From: Vibrio sp. 05-20-BW147 | GTDB lineage: Bacteria > Pseudomonadota > Gammaproteobacteria > Enterobacterales > Vibrionaceae | NCBI RefSeq assembly: GCF_013369385.1 | Contig: NZ_SZTO01000014.1 | Span: 101,879 to 165,878 of the forward strand | Direction of reading: 5' to 3' | DNA: 64,000 nt | In this document: piece by piece, positions 27,164 to 35,710 of the stretch | How positions within the stretch are numbered: position 1 is the first letter of the stretch | Layout of the letters: the number at the start of each line of letters is the position of its first letter | Notes under the pieces: generated by a model | The model's database searches: none | What the model was told of the DNA's origin: nothing | What the model saw: only the letters and a program-made list of their open reading frames with translations | Translations under genes and position numbers: made by a program

Positions 27164-27643
27164 TCAATGAAGTAGTAACGAGTGGTCGATTTCAATGTAG
27201 TGGTCTGCCGCTGCTTGCAAATTTTGCGCGGTCAGGCCGGGCACACCATAAACAATGACGGTTTTACCGAATCTTTGCTGAATGCGTTGCACCAGTATTT
27301 CGAAATCACCATCACCTGAGAGCAAAATGACTTCATCGACTTCGGCTGCTTTTTCGATTGCATCCAACGCGATCCCGACATCCCAATCACCTTTTGCGCT
27401 GCCATCACCACGCTGGATAAAAGGTTTGAGTTTCACGTCAAAGCCAATGCCGCGCAAAATATGGTGAAACTGTCTTTGCCCTGCATCTTTACTGGCAATG
27501 GCATAAGCATTCGCACAGATGACCTCTTTACCCTCGGTGGCTAGTTGCCAAAATCGGTTGTAATTAAACTTTTGGCGGTACTTTTCTTTGCAGGTGTAAT
27601 AGACATTTTGAACATCAACGAAAATCGCAACACGACGAGACAT
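27164..27643 (-). CDS. NYN-domain (LabA/DUF88-type) putative ribonuclease
   Basis: 159 residues. The whole protein is a NYN/PIN-like domain: RVAIFVDVQNVYYT with the first acidic residue, GDGSAKGDWDVGIALDAI, then LLSGDGDFEILVQRIQQRFG and VIVYGVPGLTAQNLQAAADHYI. The conserved Asp residues form a metal-binding nuclease-like site. LabA-type proteins are thought to cut RNA, but no substrate is known for this one. It is transcribed on its own, upstream of the tRNA genes. Confidence 0.85.
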   Translation of the reverse strand: MSRRVAIFVDVQNVYYTCKEKYRQKFNYNRFWQLATEGKEVICANAYAIASKDAGQRQFHHILRGIGFDVKLKPFIQRGDGSAKGDWDVGIALDAIEKAAEVDEVILLSGDGDFEILVQRIQQRFGKTVIVYGVPGLTAQNLQAAADHYIEIDHSLLLH

Positions 27644-27812
27644 AACTTGCTTTCTACCAATTAAAAAATTTGCACTAACCCTATTCGATAGAGGGTAAAA
27701 AAGCGAGGTAAAATGTCAAATAGTTGCGTCTAACAGAAACGAATTTTTATAAAGAAATGTTGACGTAACGAGGTGAGAAAACAAAAAAATAGAAGATGAC
27801 ATTAGAGAGGAA

Positions 27813-27886
27813 TGGAGGCGCGTCCCGGAGTCGAACCGAGGTCCACGGATTTGCAATCCGCTGCATAGCCCCTCTGCCAACGCGCC
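27813..27886 (-). tRNA. tRNA-Cys (GCA), copy 1
   Basis: Cloverleaf of 74 nt including an encoded CCA. The acceptor GGCGCGT pairs with ACGCGCC, the discriminator is U, and the T-loop reads GGTTCGACTCC. The anticodon loop TTGCAAA gives GCA (27852-27854). It is identical over its full length to the copy at 44004-44077. It lies 32 nt downstream of tRNA-Leu on the same strand, so the two are probably one transcript. Confidence 0.97.
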
Positions 27887-27918
27887 TTTTAGATAACCAT
27901 TACTGGTTTGAGTTAGGA

Positions 27919-28005
27919 TGGTGCCCCGGGCCGGACTTGAACCGGCACGACTCGAAAGTCGAGGGATTTTAAATCCCTTGTGTCTACCAATTTCACCACC
28001 AGGGC
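27919..28005 (-). tRNA. tRNA-Leu (UAA)
   Basis: 87 nt with encoded CCA. The acceptor GCCCTGG pairs with CCGGGGC (one G-U pair). It has the D-arm of leucine tRNAs (TGGTGAAATTGGTAGACAC), an anticodon loop TTTAAAA giving UAA, a long class II variable arm, and a T-loop GGTTCAAGTCC. It is transcribed upstream of tRNA-Cys. Confidence 0.97.
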
Positions 28006-28197
28006 AACGCATACTGCGATGGTAGCACCATCTGTTCCAACGGCCTTCGCCGTGAGAACGAGGCGTACTTTAGCGGATTTTTTATTTGGGTCAACAACAA
28101 AAACAAACTTTTTGAATCAAATGGTTAGTTTGCCATCGCCTCAGTACGGTTCGCGTGCAGTATGGGGAATTTTTCAACATTCTTCCGCTCTTCACTC

Positions 28198-29124
28198 TTA
28201 TTGAATGTCTAGATAAGTCATGATGGCTCGATGATCCGAACCGGTCACTTCATCGATAGACTCCCTTTTGCAGATAGTAAAATCACTGTTGAGCCATAAG
28301 TGATCGATGGATATTTGCAGCCATGACGGCAGTGTCAATGTCGGTAAGTTTGGCCAACTTGCAATAGGGGCAGTTTGCATTCCAGCAAAAAGCGTGTCAA
28401 AGCGCTCACTGTTCGCAGAAAGATTCATGTCGCCCATGATTAAAATATCTTTCGTCGGGCTTTGTGTCGCTTGGTGTTCTAAAGCCTGAATAAGCGTGTT
28501 GCGTTTCAACCACATCTCTTTGTTGCGAGGTGAAGGTGGGTGGGCGGTAAGCAAGAATACAGGGTGTTCTTCATCAACTTGCCAAATGCCTCGGATGAGA
28601 TTTTGATAGCCTTCGATATAAAAAACATCCATGCCATATAAAGGCTGTCGAGAAAAAATAAGCTGATGCGACGGTAGACCTACTTTCGGCTGGCCACCGA
28701 AACGATAGCGGTATACGTCATCTAGCACTTTCAACTGCTCTAAGTGTGGGGCCGTGACTTCTTGTAGCAAAACGAGATCAGGTTGCACCCTTGATAGGTA
28801 GTCGATCAATTGATCGACATGTTGATTAGAGAACAACATATTGTACTGAAATAGGCGGATGCTATTTCGGCACTCCCCTTTCGAAACCATCCCTTTCGGT
28901 ACACCAATGACCGTGAAATAAATAATGAGCCCAATGGATGCCAACATTGGTGTCCACGCACGCATCCCAAAACTGATGAATGCGACAATCGCGATAGGCA
29001 CAATAAACAGTGCGGGATAAGCCGATATATTTTCGGCCCACCATAAATGGGTTTGCGCTTTTACCCCCCAGTAGAAAAGGGTGCAAAGAATGATGATGAA
29101 CCACAAGCCATAACTTTTAAGCAT
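28198..29124 (-). CDS. Membrane-anchored endonuclease/exonuclease/phosphatase-fold protein
   Basis: 308 residues. Two or three N-terminal transmembrane helices (about 5-22, 33-52 and 58-75) are followed by an EEP-fold domain. Its motifs are RLFQYNMLFSN (Asn of the metal site), VLLQEVTAP (metal Glu), FLLTAHPPSP, ILIMGDMNLSANSERF (GDxN), SIDHLWLNS (the DH pair) and GSDHRAIMTYL (SDHRAI). The domain hydrolyses phosphodiester or phosphomonoester bonds, probably outside the membrane. Family members act on nucleic acids, lipids or sugars, and the substrate here is unknown. Confidence 0.85.
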   Translation of the reverse strand: MLKSYGLWFIIILCTLFYWGVKAQTHLWWAENISAYPALFIVPIAIVAFISFGMRAWTPMLASIGLIIYFTVIGVPKGMVSKGECRNSIRLFQYNMLFSNQHVDQLIDYLSRVQPDLVLLQEVTAPHLEQLKVLDDVYRYRFGGQPKVGLPSHQLIFSRQPLYGMDVFYIEGYQNLIRGIWQVDEEHPVFLLTAHPPSPRNKEMWLKRNTLIQALEHQATQSPTKDILIMGDMNLSANSERFDTLFAGMQTAPIASWPNLPTLTLPSWLQISIDHLWLNSDFTICKRESIDEVTGSDHRAIMTYLDIQ

Positions 29125-29292
29125 TGCTGAGTCATACCTGTTGTGCCGCTACCTTAGTTAGTCTAGCAAGGTTTATTAGAGAGGCTGCTCCATTTTTCTT
29201 AAATTTCAAACTTTTCTGACACTCTCCGTACACAGGCCAACATTAGACTTGGCTATAATTTCTCCCTAATCCAATACAAGGTATCCCCTCCA

Positions 29293-29673
29293 ATGAAATC
29301 AAAATTAGCGATGGCAGCAGCGACGCTATTTTTACTGGCAGGATGTCAGCAAGAGCCTCAAGAACAACCCTCAAGTTATCGTGCTAGCAAAGCGATCTGT
29401 AGCTCGCAAGAAAGTATGCCTGGAGGTTGGCACAAAATTGAAGTCGATCATCAAGTGATGCGGGCAGTCGATACTGTGTTAGAGCAAATGAACACCAACT
29501 CGCCCTTGAAAGGTATTACATCGGTTCATACTCAAGTAGTCAGCGGTGTCAACTACGCGATTGAGTTTCAGCTAGAAAATGGAAGCCAATGGAATACGAT
29601 TGTTTACCGTAACCTGAAAGGCGAATATCAAATTACACAAGTGGCGAAACTAGGTTTATTCTGTCAGCAGTAA
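29293..29673 (+). CDS. Cystatin/stefin-like lipoprotein
   Basis: 126 residues. The signal peptide MKSKLAMAAATLFLLAGC makes it a lipoprotein (Cys18). The mature part reads like a single cystatin domain: MPGGW (42-46) at the position of the N-terminal glycine trunk, then a helix (HQVMRAVDTVLEQMN). The hallmark QVVSG (81-85) follows, within VHTQVVSGVNYAIEFQLENG. This matches the QxVxG loop and following strand of stefins, which read QVVAGTNY. Two cysteines (36 and 124) could form a disulfide. Cystatins inhibit papain-like cysteine proteases, and bacterial homologues are rare. Inhibitory activity here is inference. It ends at a strong terminator. Confidence 0.75.
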   Translation: MKSKLAMAAATLFLLAGCQQEPQEQPSSYRASKAICSSQESMPGGWHKIEVDHQVMRAVDTVLEQMNTNSPLKGITSVHTQVVSGVNYAIEFQLENGSQWNTIVYRNLKGEYQITQVAKLGLFCQQ

Positions 29674-29704
29674 AGAAAGAAACCCGCGTTTTACTTTGTC
29701 ACTT

Positions 29705-29740
29705 AAAAATCCCCTTATCCAGTCAGATAAGGGGATTTTT
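29705..29740 (+). terminator. Terminator of the cystatin-like gene
   Basis: 15-bp perfect stem (29705-29719 with 29726-29740; AAAAATCCCCTTATC and its complement), loop CAGTCA, ending in five T. It may also act on the convergent operon. Confidence 0.92.
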
Positions 29741-29876
29741 AGGTATTGAGGACGACCAGTTTAAGCATCACGTTGCCTCTCAAAGGCCTGCACCAGCTAT
29801 CCGTTGCCACACCGTCTTGAGTGATAATACTGGACGTTATCTAATGACAGTAGGTGGGGTGCTCACGCCCGCACTG

Positions 29877-30752
29877 TTAAGTCTCACTCCAATTCAGCTG
29901 ATTTTTCCCTGCAAGCTTACTTTTGTAGAGTGCTTCGTCGGCAAAGCCAAACAGCTGTTTTATGGTGAACTCGTCATCAGGTACACAGGTCACGGCACCG
30001 GCACTTAAGGTTATACCGACAGCTTGCTCTACGCTTTCTAAACAGGCTAAGACAAACTTCTCTGCGACATTTCGCTCAGTGTTGGGCATGACGACCGTAA
30101 ACTCTTCGCCACCAAACCGGCTGACTAAAAAACCCTGTTGAGAAAAGCTCTGAATGAGAATCGATGCTGTTTTAATCAACAATTCATCGCCAGCACTGTG
30201 ACCATATTGATCATTAAACTGTTTAAAGTCGTCGATATCAAAAATTGCCAATGATAGCGGTTGGCGGAGCTCTTGCGCTCGAATCCACTCTTTCTTCAAC
30301 ACAGTGTCATAACGGCGGCGATTGGCCAACTTTGTTAAAAAGTCACTGCTAGCCATCAACTCAAGTTGTTCACGTTGTTTAATCAGTTCCAAGTGAACAG
30401 CAACTCTTGCCTTTACGATACCTGCGTAAAAAGGTTTAAAGATGTAATCCGTCGCACCAAGCAGCAAACCTTTTTCTTCATGATCATAATCGGTCATACC
30501 TGAAACAAATATAACTGGAATCGTTTCTGTTATTGGTTCACTTTTCAAACGTTTTAAGGTTTCAAAACCATCCATTTCATTCATATTGATATCGAGTAGT
30601 ATCAAATCTGGCTGATAACGAATGGCTTTTTTTATTCCTTGTAGACCCGACTTCGCAACATGAACTTGTGCTGTACCACGTAAAATATCACTCAACACTT
30701 GTAAGTTGATTATTTCGTCATCAATAACGAGTATTTTCGGAAGGTGATTCAT
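29877..30752 (-). CDS. Response regulator with diguanylate cyclase (REC-GGDEF) output
   Basis: 291 residues. An N-terminal receiver (about 5-120) has the acidic pair DD11-12, phosphoacceptor D54 in LILLDINMNEMDG, and Lys in IFKPF. A short linker leads to a GGDEF domain (about 130-290) with an intact GGEEF active site (214-218), so it should make c-di-GMP. No RxxD inhibitory site is visible five residues upstream. Its ATG overlaps the stop of the upstream hybrid kinase by four bases (ATGA), so it is the likely phosphorylation target of that kinase. It is the last gene of the operon. Confidence 0.92.
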   Translation of the reverse strand: MNHLPKILVIDDEIINLQVLSDILRGTAQVHVAKSGLQGIKKAIRYQPDLILLDINMNEMDGFETLKRLKSEPITETIPVIFVSGMTDYDHEEKGLLLGATDYIFKPFYAGIVKARVAVHLELIKQREQLELMASSDFLTKLANRRRYDTVLKKEWIRAQELRQPLSLAIFDIDDFKQFNDQYGHSAGDELLIKTASILIQSFSQQGFLVSRFGGEEFTVVMPNTERNVAEKFVLACLESVEQAVGITLSAGAVTCVPDDEFTIKQLFGFADEALYKSKLAGKNQLNWSET

Positions 30753-33478
30753 GATATTTCCTTGTCCATAAAAAGAGCCTTGACCACCAAGTAAGCCTCT
30801 TCAAACTCAACGTCTTCTAGTAACGCTTCCGTTTTGTCCAGTTGTTGCTGATGGAACTGAGTACACCATGGCTGTTGTCGGATACGACTGACCGTTTGCG
30901 CAGCTGAAAAATTCGATTGTGACAGCTGTTCGAGTAGTACATTGATGAGAAGATCACTTTCTTCATTCGTGGTGTTGGAGCCAGCAGGGGTCGTATCGAA
31001 CGCCGTGGCGATAACTTTCAACACATCCGATAACGACTCGCATATTTGACGTCTAAGTTCATGCGAACTTTTGCCCGAATCAACCTTTCGGCACAAGGCC
31101 AACAGACTGTCAGCACCAATGTACGCTGCTGTCGATTTTAAACTATGACACTCAGAGAAAAACTCGACGTCTGAGATTTCAAAAGGTTTAGAGAGCAAAA
31201 CACAGTCACTGTAACGGCGGTAAAATGTCTCCAACACATCGATAAGCAGATGATCCCGACTCTCAAGACGTTGCAGTGCCAACGGAATATTGAGCAATTC
31301 ACTATTTAACAGCGGCGTCAGTCTCTCACTCCGTGTCGATTCTACTGGTATGGATATTGGACTTAACGTTACCGGACGATCCTCCTTCCCAGACAAAAAT
31401 TTACCTATCGTCTCCAGTAGCTTAGCTTCAACAATCGGCTTACCAATATGAGCAGACATGCCGACACGTTTGCAAGTGTCATAGACCTCCTCACCTGAGA
31501 AAGCCGTCAAAGCAATGATGGGTAGTTCACTGATAGTATATTGTTGTCGAACCAGCGAGGTTGTTTCCCATCCATCCATATGGGGCATGTTAATGTCCAT
31601 AAGTACAAGATCAAAACGCTGTTCCTTAAGTATTTCGATCGCTTGCACGCCACTCATGGCTGTTGTAATGCTCACACCAGTATGTTCTAGATATCCTCGA
31701 GCGACCTGTTGGTTGACCTCATTGTCATCCACAACCAATAACGAATAGCCTGACCAATTTGGCCGACCTACTCCATTTACAAGCACGTGGTTTACAGGTT
31801 TATCTATTAAGTGGCTTGGGCTAGCACTACCGCTAAACGCTTGAAGTAACACAGTTCTAAACAGAGGTTTTTCGAGTGTCATAAGCGTTTCGGTGTCGGT
31901 CAGCTGGCGCTGTTCATTCCCAAATTTTTTGATCAAGATGAGATCAGACTCTGAATAGAAACGCCTCACCGCACTTAACATCGAGTCAAGCTCTTCTCCC
32001 TCGAAGGAGTCAACGTCAATCAAGACTTTGTGGTAAAGCTGAGAGACCTGCACCGACTGTAACGCCTTAGCGAGCCCAATAGTGAGCATGCCACACAGCT
32101 CAACTTCATAACCGATATCAGTTAACATCTCGGACAAGGCAAAACTACTCGCCACACTTTGATCAAGCAACAGAATTTTACGTTGAGCGGTAAACTCAGC
32201 AAAGTCACTAACTCGCTGACGTCTCGCTGAAGGATCAGGCGCTGGCAATACAACAGAAAAGCAAGATCCCTGACCGAGTACGCTTTCAACAGTGATATCG
32301 CCCCCCATGAGTTGGCTGAGCTGTTTTGAAATCACCAAGCCTAAACCTGTACCGCCATAGTGGCGTGATGTACTCGCTTCTAACTGGTTAAAGGATTGAA
32401 ACAACTTATCGATATGGCTGCCACTGATTCCCTTGCCTGTATCTTTAACACTCCAATGCAAACAAGCCTGGTGCTCATCATAGTCAACCGCTAACGTAAT
32501 GGCGCCTTTGTCGGTAAACTTTATGGCGTTGCTGAGCAAGTTAATCGTAATTTGTTTTATCCTAAGGGGGTCTCCAATCAGGACATCAGGTAAATTAGCG
32601 CTAATCGAGACTGCAATATCGAGTTTCTTTTCGTAAGCTCTTAATGCGAGCATATTGACCGCTTGCTGCATCACCTGCTCTGGTGAAAACTCAACGCTCT
32701 CTACTTCAAATTTTCCAGCCTCAAGCTTCGATAAATCAAGTGTATCGTTCACCACTCCAGTAAGCTGCTGCCCTGCTTGAAGGATCTTATCCAAGTAACT
32801 CTGTTGATCTGGTGTCAGCTCGGTTTTGTTTAACATAGAGGCGAGTCCGACAATGGCATTCACGGGTGTACGAATTTCGTGACTCATTCTCGACAAGAAA
32901 GCAGATTTGGCTTTGTAAACGCCTTCAACTTCTTTGGTCGCTTTTTCCAGCTCCCGTGTGCGCGCCTTAACTTTTTCATCCAAATCAATGTTTATGCTCT
33001 CCAGCGCTTCCGTATACTCTTTGAGCTTTACGTTGGCTTCGACAGCAATTTTTTCTGCTTCTTTTATTTTTGAAATATCACGGCTCACACCACACACAAA
33101 CTGGGCATTCCCCTCTTCGTCAAAAATGGGGACAAGAAGAGTGTCAACGAAAATGGGACTGTCGTTTAGTGTGGCGTATTGCTCATAAGCAATGGGCTGA
33201 CCATGAGCGATGGCGTTTCTGTACGTTTCATACAAACCTTCTACGATTTCATCACTCCAGGTTTCGCGGATATTAAGCTTGTGTGTAACGGCATTGTCAT
33301 CCAGCCCCATCACCCTTTTAGAGGCTGGATTATTGTCGTACAAAGAAAACTCACCATCGGGCTCAACCACCATAATGAACATAAAATCCACTGAGTGATG
33401 CCACAACTTTGAGAAGCACTCGAGCACCACTTTTTCGTGTTGCTCGAGATCACCGATGGGAAAAGAAACTGAACTCAT
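30749..33478 (-). CDS. Cytoplasmic hybrid histidine kinase (PAS-HisKA-HATPase-REC-REC-HPt)
   Basis: 909 residues with no transmembrane segment or signal. Order: a PAS domain (about 25-140), a coiled coil (about 140-190), HisKA with H200 in FLSRMSHEIRTPVNAIVGLA, and HATPase_c (about 300-412) with DTGKGIS and GGTGLGL. A degenerate receiver follows (about 433-550; DQ in place of the acidic pair, Lys kept in LEKP). Then comes an intact receiver with D628 in DLVLMDINMPHMDG, and an HPt domain with H778 in SECHSLKSTAAYIG. It runs a phosphorelay, most likely ending on the overlapping REC-GGDEF protein. It starts 8 nt after the protease-avidin gene's stop. Confidence 0.92.
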   Translation of the reverse strand: MSSVSFPIGDLEQHEKVVLECFSKLWHHSVDFMFIMVVEPDGEFSLYDNNPASKRVMGLDDNAVTHKLNIRETWSDEIVEGLYETYRNAIAHGQPIAYEQYATLNDSPIFVDTLLVPIFDEEGNAQFVCGVSRDISKIKEAEKIAVEANVKLKEYTEALESINIDLDEKVKARTRELEKATKEVEGVYKAKSAFLSRMSHEIRTPVNAIVGLASMLNKTELTPDQQSYLDKILQAGQQLTGVVNDTLDLSKLEAGKFEVESVEFSPEQVMQQAVNMLALRAYEKKLDIAVSISANLPDVLIGDPLRIKQITINLLSNAIKFTDKGAITLAVDYDEHQACLHWSVKDTGKGISGSHIDKLFQSFNQLEASTSRHYGGTGLGLVISKQLSQLMGGDITVESVLGQGSCFSVVLPAPDPSARRQRVSDFAEFTAQRKILLLDQSVASSFALSEMLTDIGYEVELCGMLTIGLAKALQSVQVSQLYHKVLIDVDSFEGEELDSMLSAVRRFYSESDLILIKKFGNEQRQLTDTETLMTLEKPLFRTVLLQAFSGSASPSHLIDKPVNHVLVNGVGRPNWSGYSLLVVDDNEVNQQVARGYLEHTGVSITTAMSGVQAIEILKEQRFDLVLMDINMPHMDGWETTSLVRQQYTISELPIIALTAFSGEEVYDTCKRVGMSAHIGKPIVEAKLLETIGKFLSGKEDRPVTLSPISIPVESTRSERLTPLLNSELLNIPLALQRLESRDHLLIDVLETFYRRYSDCVLLSKPFEISDVEFFSECHSLKSTAAYIGADSLLALCRKVDSGKSSHELRRQICESLSDVLKVIATAFDTTPAGSNTTNEESDLLINVLLEQLSQSNFSAAQTVSRIRQQPWCTQFHQQQLDKTEALLEDVEFEEAYLVVKALFMDKEIS

Positions 33479-33486
33479 ATGACTTC

Positions 33487-35475
33487 CTATTTCATACGAC
33501 TACAAAATATTGCTTGCGCATTCGATTGCATGTAACTGTCGGCTTCTGATTGTGCCAACGCTCGCCAATATGTCAACACGAGAGTATCCTTGCTTCGATC
33601 TAAATAGCCACTGACAGAGATAGGCGTACCACATAGACAACCGCTTAGCGTGATACTCTGTCGTGGATGACGAGGCGCGCTCGCATCGTAAACATCGACA
33701 AATCCTTTCATTCGACAAGTCTCGTCACCTTGCTTAAACAACGCAAAGCTCAGCCCTGTTTGGCTATCCTGAAGCGCAATCGAAATCGATAGATCAGACA
33801 ACTCGGAATGCCAAAGCCCATTAATTTCATTCTCTTGGATTGAGTAGTCGCCATTAAACACATCTTCCAAGTGTTTATGTTGTTCAAGAGGAACATATCC
33901 AGAGATTTTTTCAAAACCCAATCTGTCGATAAAATCCCCTCTTTCTGACCCCTCGTAAGAACACGTCGCTACCAAAGAGTTAATCACCGACATTTGTTTA
34001 CTGTCATTCGCGGTCAACTGACCACAATAGGTTGATACCCAATGCCAGCTCTCATTTCCGACTGTTTGATCGTACGGAAGCCAAGTAATTGAAAGGACTA
34101 AAGGCGAGCCTTTCCCTTCGTGCTTTTCTAGAGCCGTTGAGCCATAGACCAAATAGCGGCCGGAAGCCCCCGTCGTCGATGAGTAGGAGCCAAATAACTC
34201 ACCTTCGTCGTTGCAGGTCAAGTCCATTTGCGAGCCGTAACTATTTACCCATCGGCCGGTAAAGTCAGATTGATTCTCGTAGCGAGGAGAAAAAATACCA
34301 GCGGGTTTATCTTGTTTAACATTGATGATTCTAGGGCCACCTATTTTGTTGAATATCCACATTCCAACAGGATAAAGACTGCCATTTTCTAGAACTTGAT
34401 ACTGATACACAGTATAGAGACTATCCATCAGTACCGAACCGACCAACGTTAAGCAGTCTAGTCCATCCATCGGTTCAAATTGAACAACGTGCTCCCCCTT
34501 AGAACTTCCTTCCTCTATGAGCACGTCATATAAGCTGCTGGGGACGACTAAGTCGCCGCCTTTTGTCACCTTGTTGTCTGGGATCGTTAAAGTCAAGTCG
34601 CCCTTTAAGCTTTTGGCCAATGCTTGGGCGTGCTTCATGTACGCAGGATCGCCTTTGAACTGCGAAGAACCGCTGTCCAAACAAAACCATTGTGTTTTTT
34701 CAGACGTAGCACGGCAAATCACCTCACCTGCTAATGACATTTCCTTCAGTGGGGTAGTCCAAATGTAATAAAGTGATTCGATGTTGTATCTGTCCCAAGG
34801 CAAAAACAGATATTCCAGTGAATCACCATAGGCCGGGTCCAAAGCACCAAAAGTAACTTGCCCCTTTTTGGTTTCACTGTTTGTTGTAAAGGCAACGTAA
34901 GGGTGCTCTTTCGATACCACATTCTGCGCTATCAACGTTTCCATAAAGTGGAAAGTCGCTTCGCGCGACTGACAATGCATGCCCCTGTAATTAACCTTTT
35001 CTAGCTCCAGAGACAAAGGCTGATACGTTAAGGTTGGTAGACCAATGCCACCATCCCAGTCGAGTTCTAGAAACTGCACACCTTCGTATTGAGTTGATAA
35101 ATAAAGGTCGGTATTCACACAAGTTGTTGCTGAAAGGGTCAAATTATCATTTCCCGACACCACTTGCATTTCACCCCAAGGACCAAAACCTACGATCTTT
35201 CTATCTTCTGAAATCGCCGTGTATGTAGACGATTTGTATGGGTTAAATCGCTGGTTGCCATAGTGATGGCAGTATGATTCGGGACAATAGGTAGATGTGA
35301 CCCAATTAAAGTTACTTCCGGTGTCAAAAGAGAACTTAAGCAGTTGATTTGGTTCACCTACACCAAGAATGGCATACCAGGGAGACGCACCATTGTTCTG
35401 AAAAGGGCCTTTCTGTAGACCCAATGTAATGCCACTTGCCGATCCTAAATCAATCTTCTCTACTTCTGTCGCCAT
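33487..35475 (-). CDS. Pepsin-like aspartic protease fused to an avidin/streptavidin-like domain
   Basis: 662 residues, no signal peptide or membrane helix. Residues about 30-360 follow the two-lobed pepsin plan: SPWYAILGVGEP, the first catalytic FDTGSNFNWVTS (D51), SSTY (82-85), ELDWDGGIGL, KGQVTFGALDP, the second catalytic CLDSGSSQ (D267), and LTLVGSVLMDSLYTVYQY matching the late ILGDxFLRxYYTVFD block. A tyrosine flap residue is not obvious. Residues about 404-525 align with streptavidin: FTGRWVNSYGSQMDLT, GELFGSYSSTTGASGRY, GSPLVLSITW, YCGQL. Biotin-contact equivalents N411, S415, Y431, S433 and W465 are kept; W108 and D128 equivalents are not. A third, beta-rich cysteine-containing domain (about 553-660) may be a decayed repeat. 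The ATG at 35475 follows AAGGAA. It is first in an operon with a hybrid kinase and a diguanylate cyclase. The catalytic class is well supported; ligand and target are unknown. Confidence 0.85.
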   Translation of the reverse strand: MATEVEKIDLGSASGITLGLQKGPFQNNGASPWYAILGVGEPNQLLKFSFDTGSNFNWVTSTYCPESYCHHYGNQRFNPYKSSTYTAISEDRKIVGFGPWGEMQVVSGNDNLTLSATTCVNTDLYLSTQYEGVQFLELDWDGGIGLPTLTYQPLSLELEKVNYRGMHCQSREATFHFMETLIAQNVVSKEHPYVAFTTNSETKKGQVTFGALDPAYGDSLEYLFLPWDRYNIESLYYIWTTPLKEMSLAGEVICRATSEKTQWFCLDSGSSQFKGDPAYMKHAQALAKSLKGDLTLTIPDNKVTKGGDLVVPSSLYDVLIEEGSSKGEHVVQFEPMDGLDCLTLVGSVLMDSLYTVYQYQVLENGSLYPVGMWIFNKIGGPRIINVKQDKPAGIFSPRYENQSDFTGRWVNSYGSQMDLTCNDEGELFGSYSSTTGASGRYLVYGSTALEKHEGKGSPLVLSITWLPYDQTVGNESWHWVSTYCGQLTANDSKQMSVINSLVATCSYEGSERGDFIDRLGFEKISGYVPLEQHKHLEDVFNGDYSIQENEINGLWHSELSDLSISIALQDSQTGLSFALFKQGDETCRMKGFVDVYDASAPRHPRQSITLSGCLCGTPISVSGYLDRSKDTLVLTYWRALAQSEADSYMQSNAQAIFCSRMK
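33901..34266 (-). other. Avidin-like domain within the aspartic protease gene
   Basis: This stretch encodes residues about 404-525. The spacing of WxNxxGS, the GxYxS strand and the following GxY/W strands reproduces the first five to six strands of the avidin barrel. It is marked separately because this fold is not expected on a protease. Confidence 0.7.
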
Positions 35476-35710
35476 TCACCACATTCCTTTGTTAGCGATT
35501 TGTTATCATGAATCCATCATTAATTCGCACCAATTATAAAGAACAGACCACTCATATGCACAAGGCGTTCGGTTATAAATTGACAAAGATAACAATATAT
35601 TCATCATTTTTTTGCAGAGAGACTCATTTTTCATGCTGCGCCTTCGATGATAGTGCTTGCCGATAATCAAAACGCAATATCAAAAAGTCGCGATTAGCAG
35701 CCGAGATTGA
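35476..35710. other. Promoter region of the protease-kinase-cyclase operon
   Basis: 235 bp between the sbcC stop and the protease start. It is AT-rich around 35570-35620. I see no terminator for the upstream genes and no inverted repeat strong enough to call, so read-through from sbcDC into the operon cannot be excluded. Confidence 0.35.

Noticed and set aside
27716..28012. 98-codon frame on the minus strand covering the tRNA-Leu and tRNA-Cys genes
   Set aside because: It is a reading of tRNA sequence, not a protein gene.
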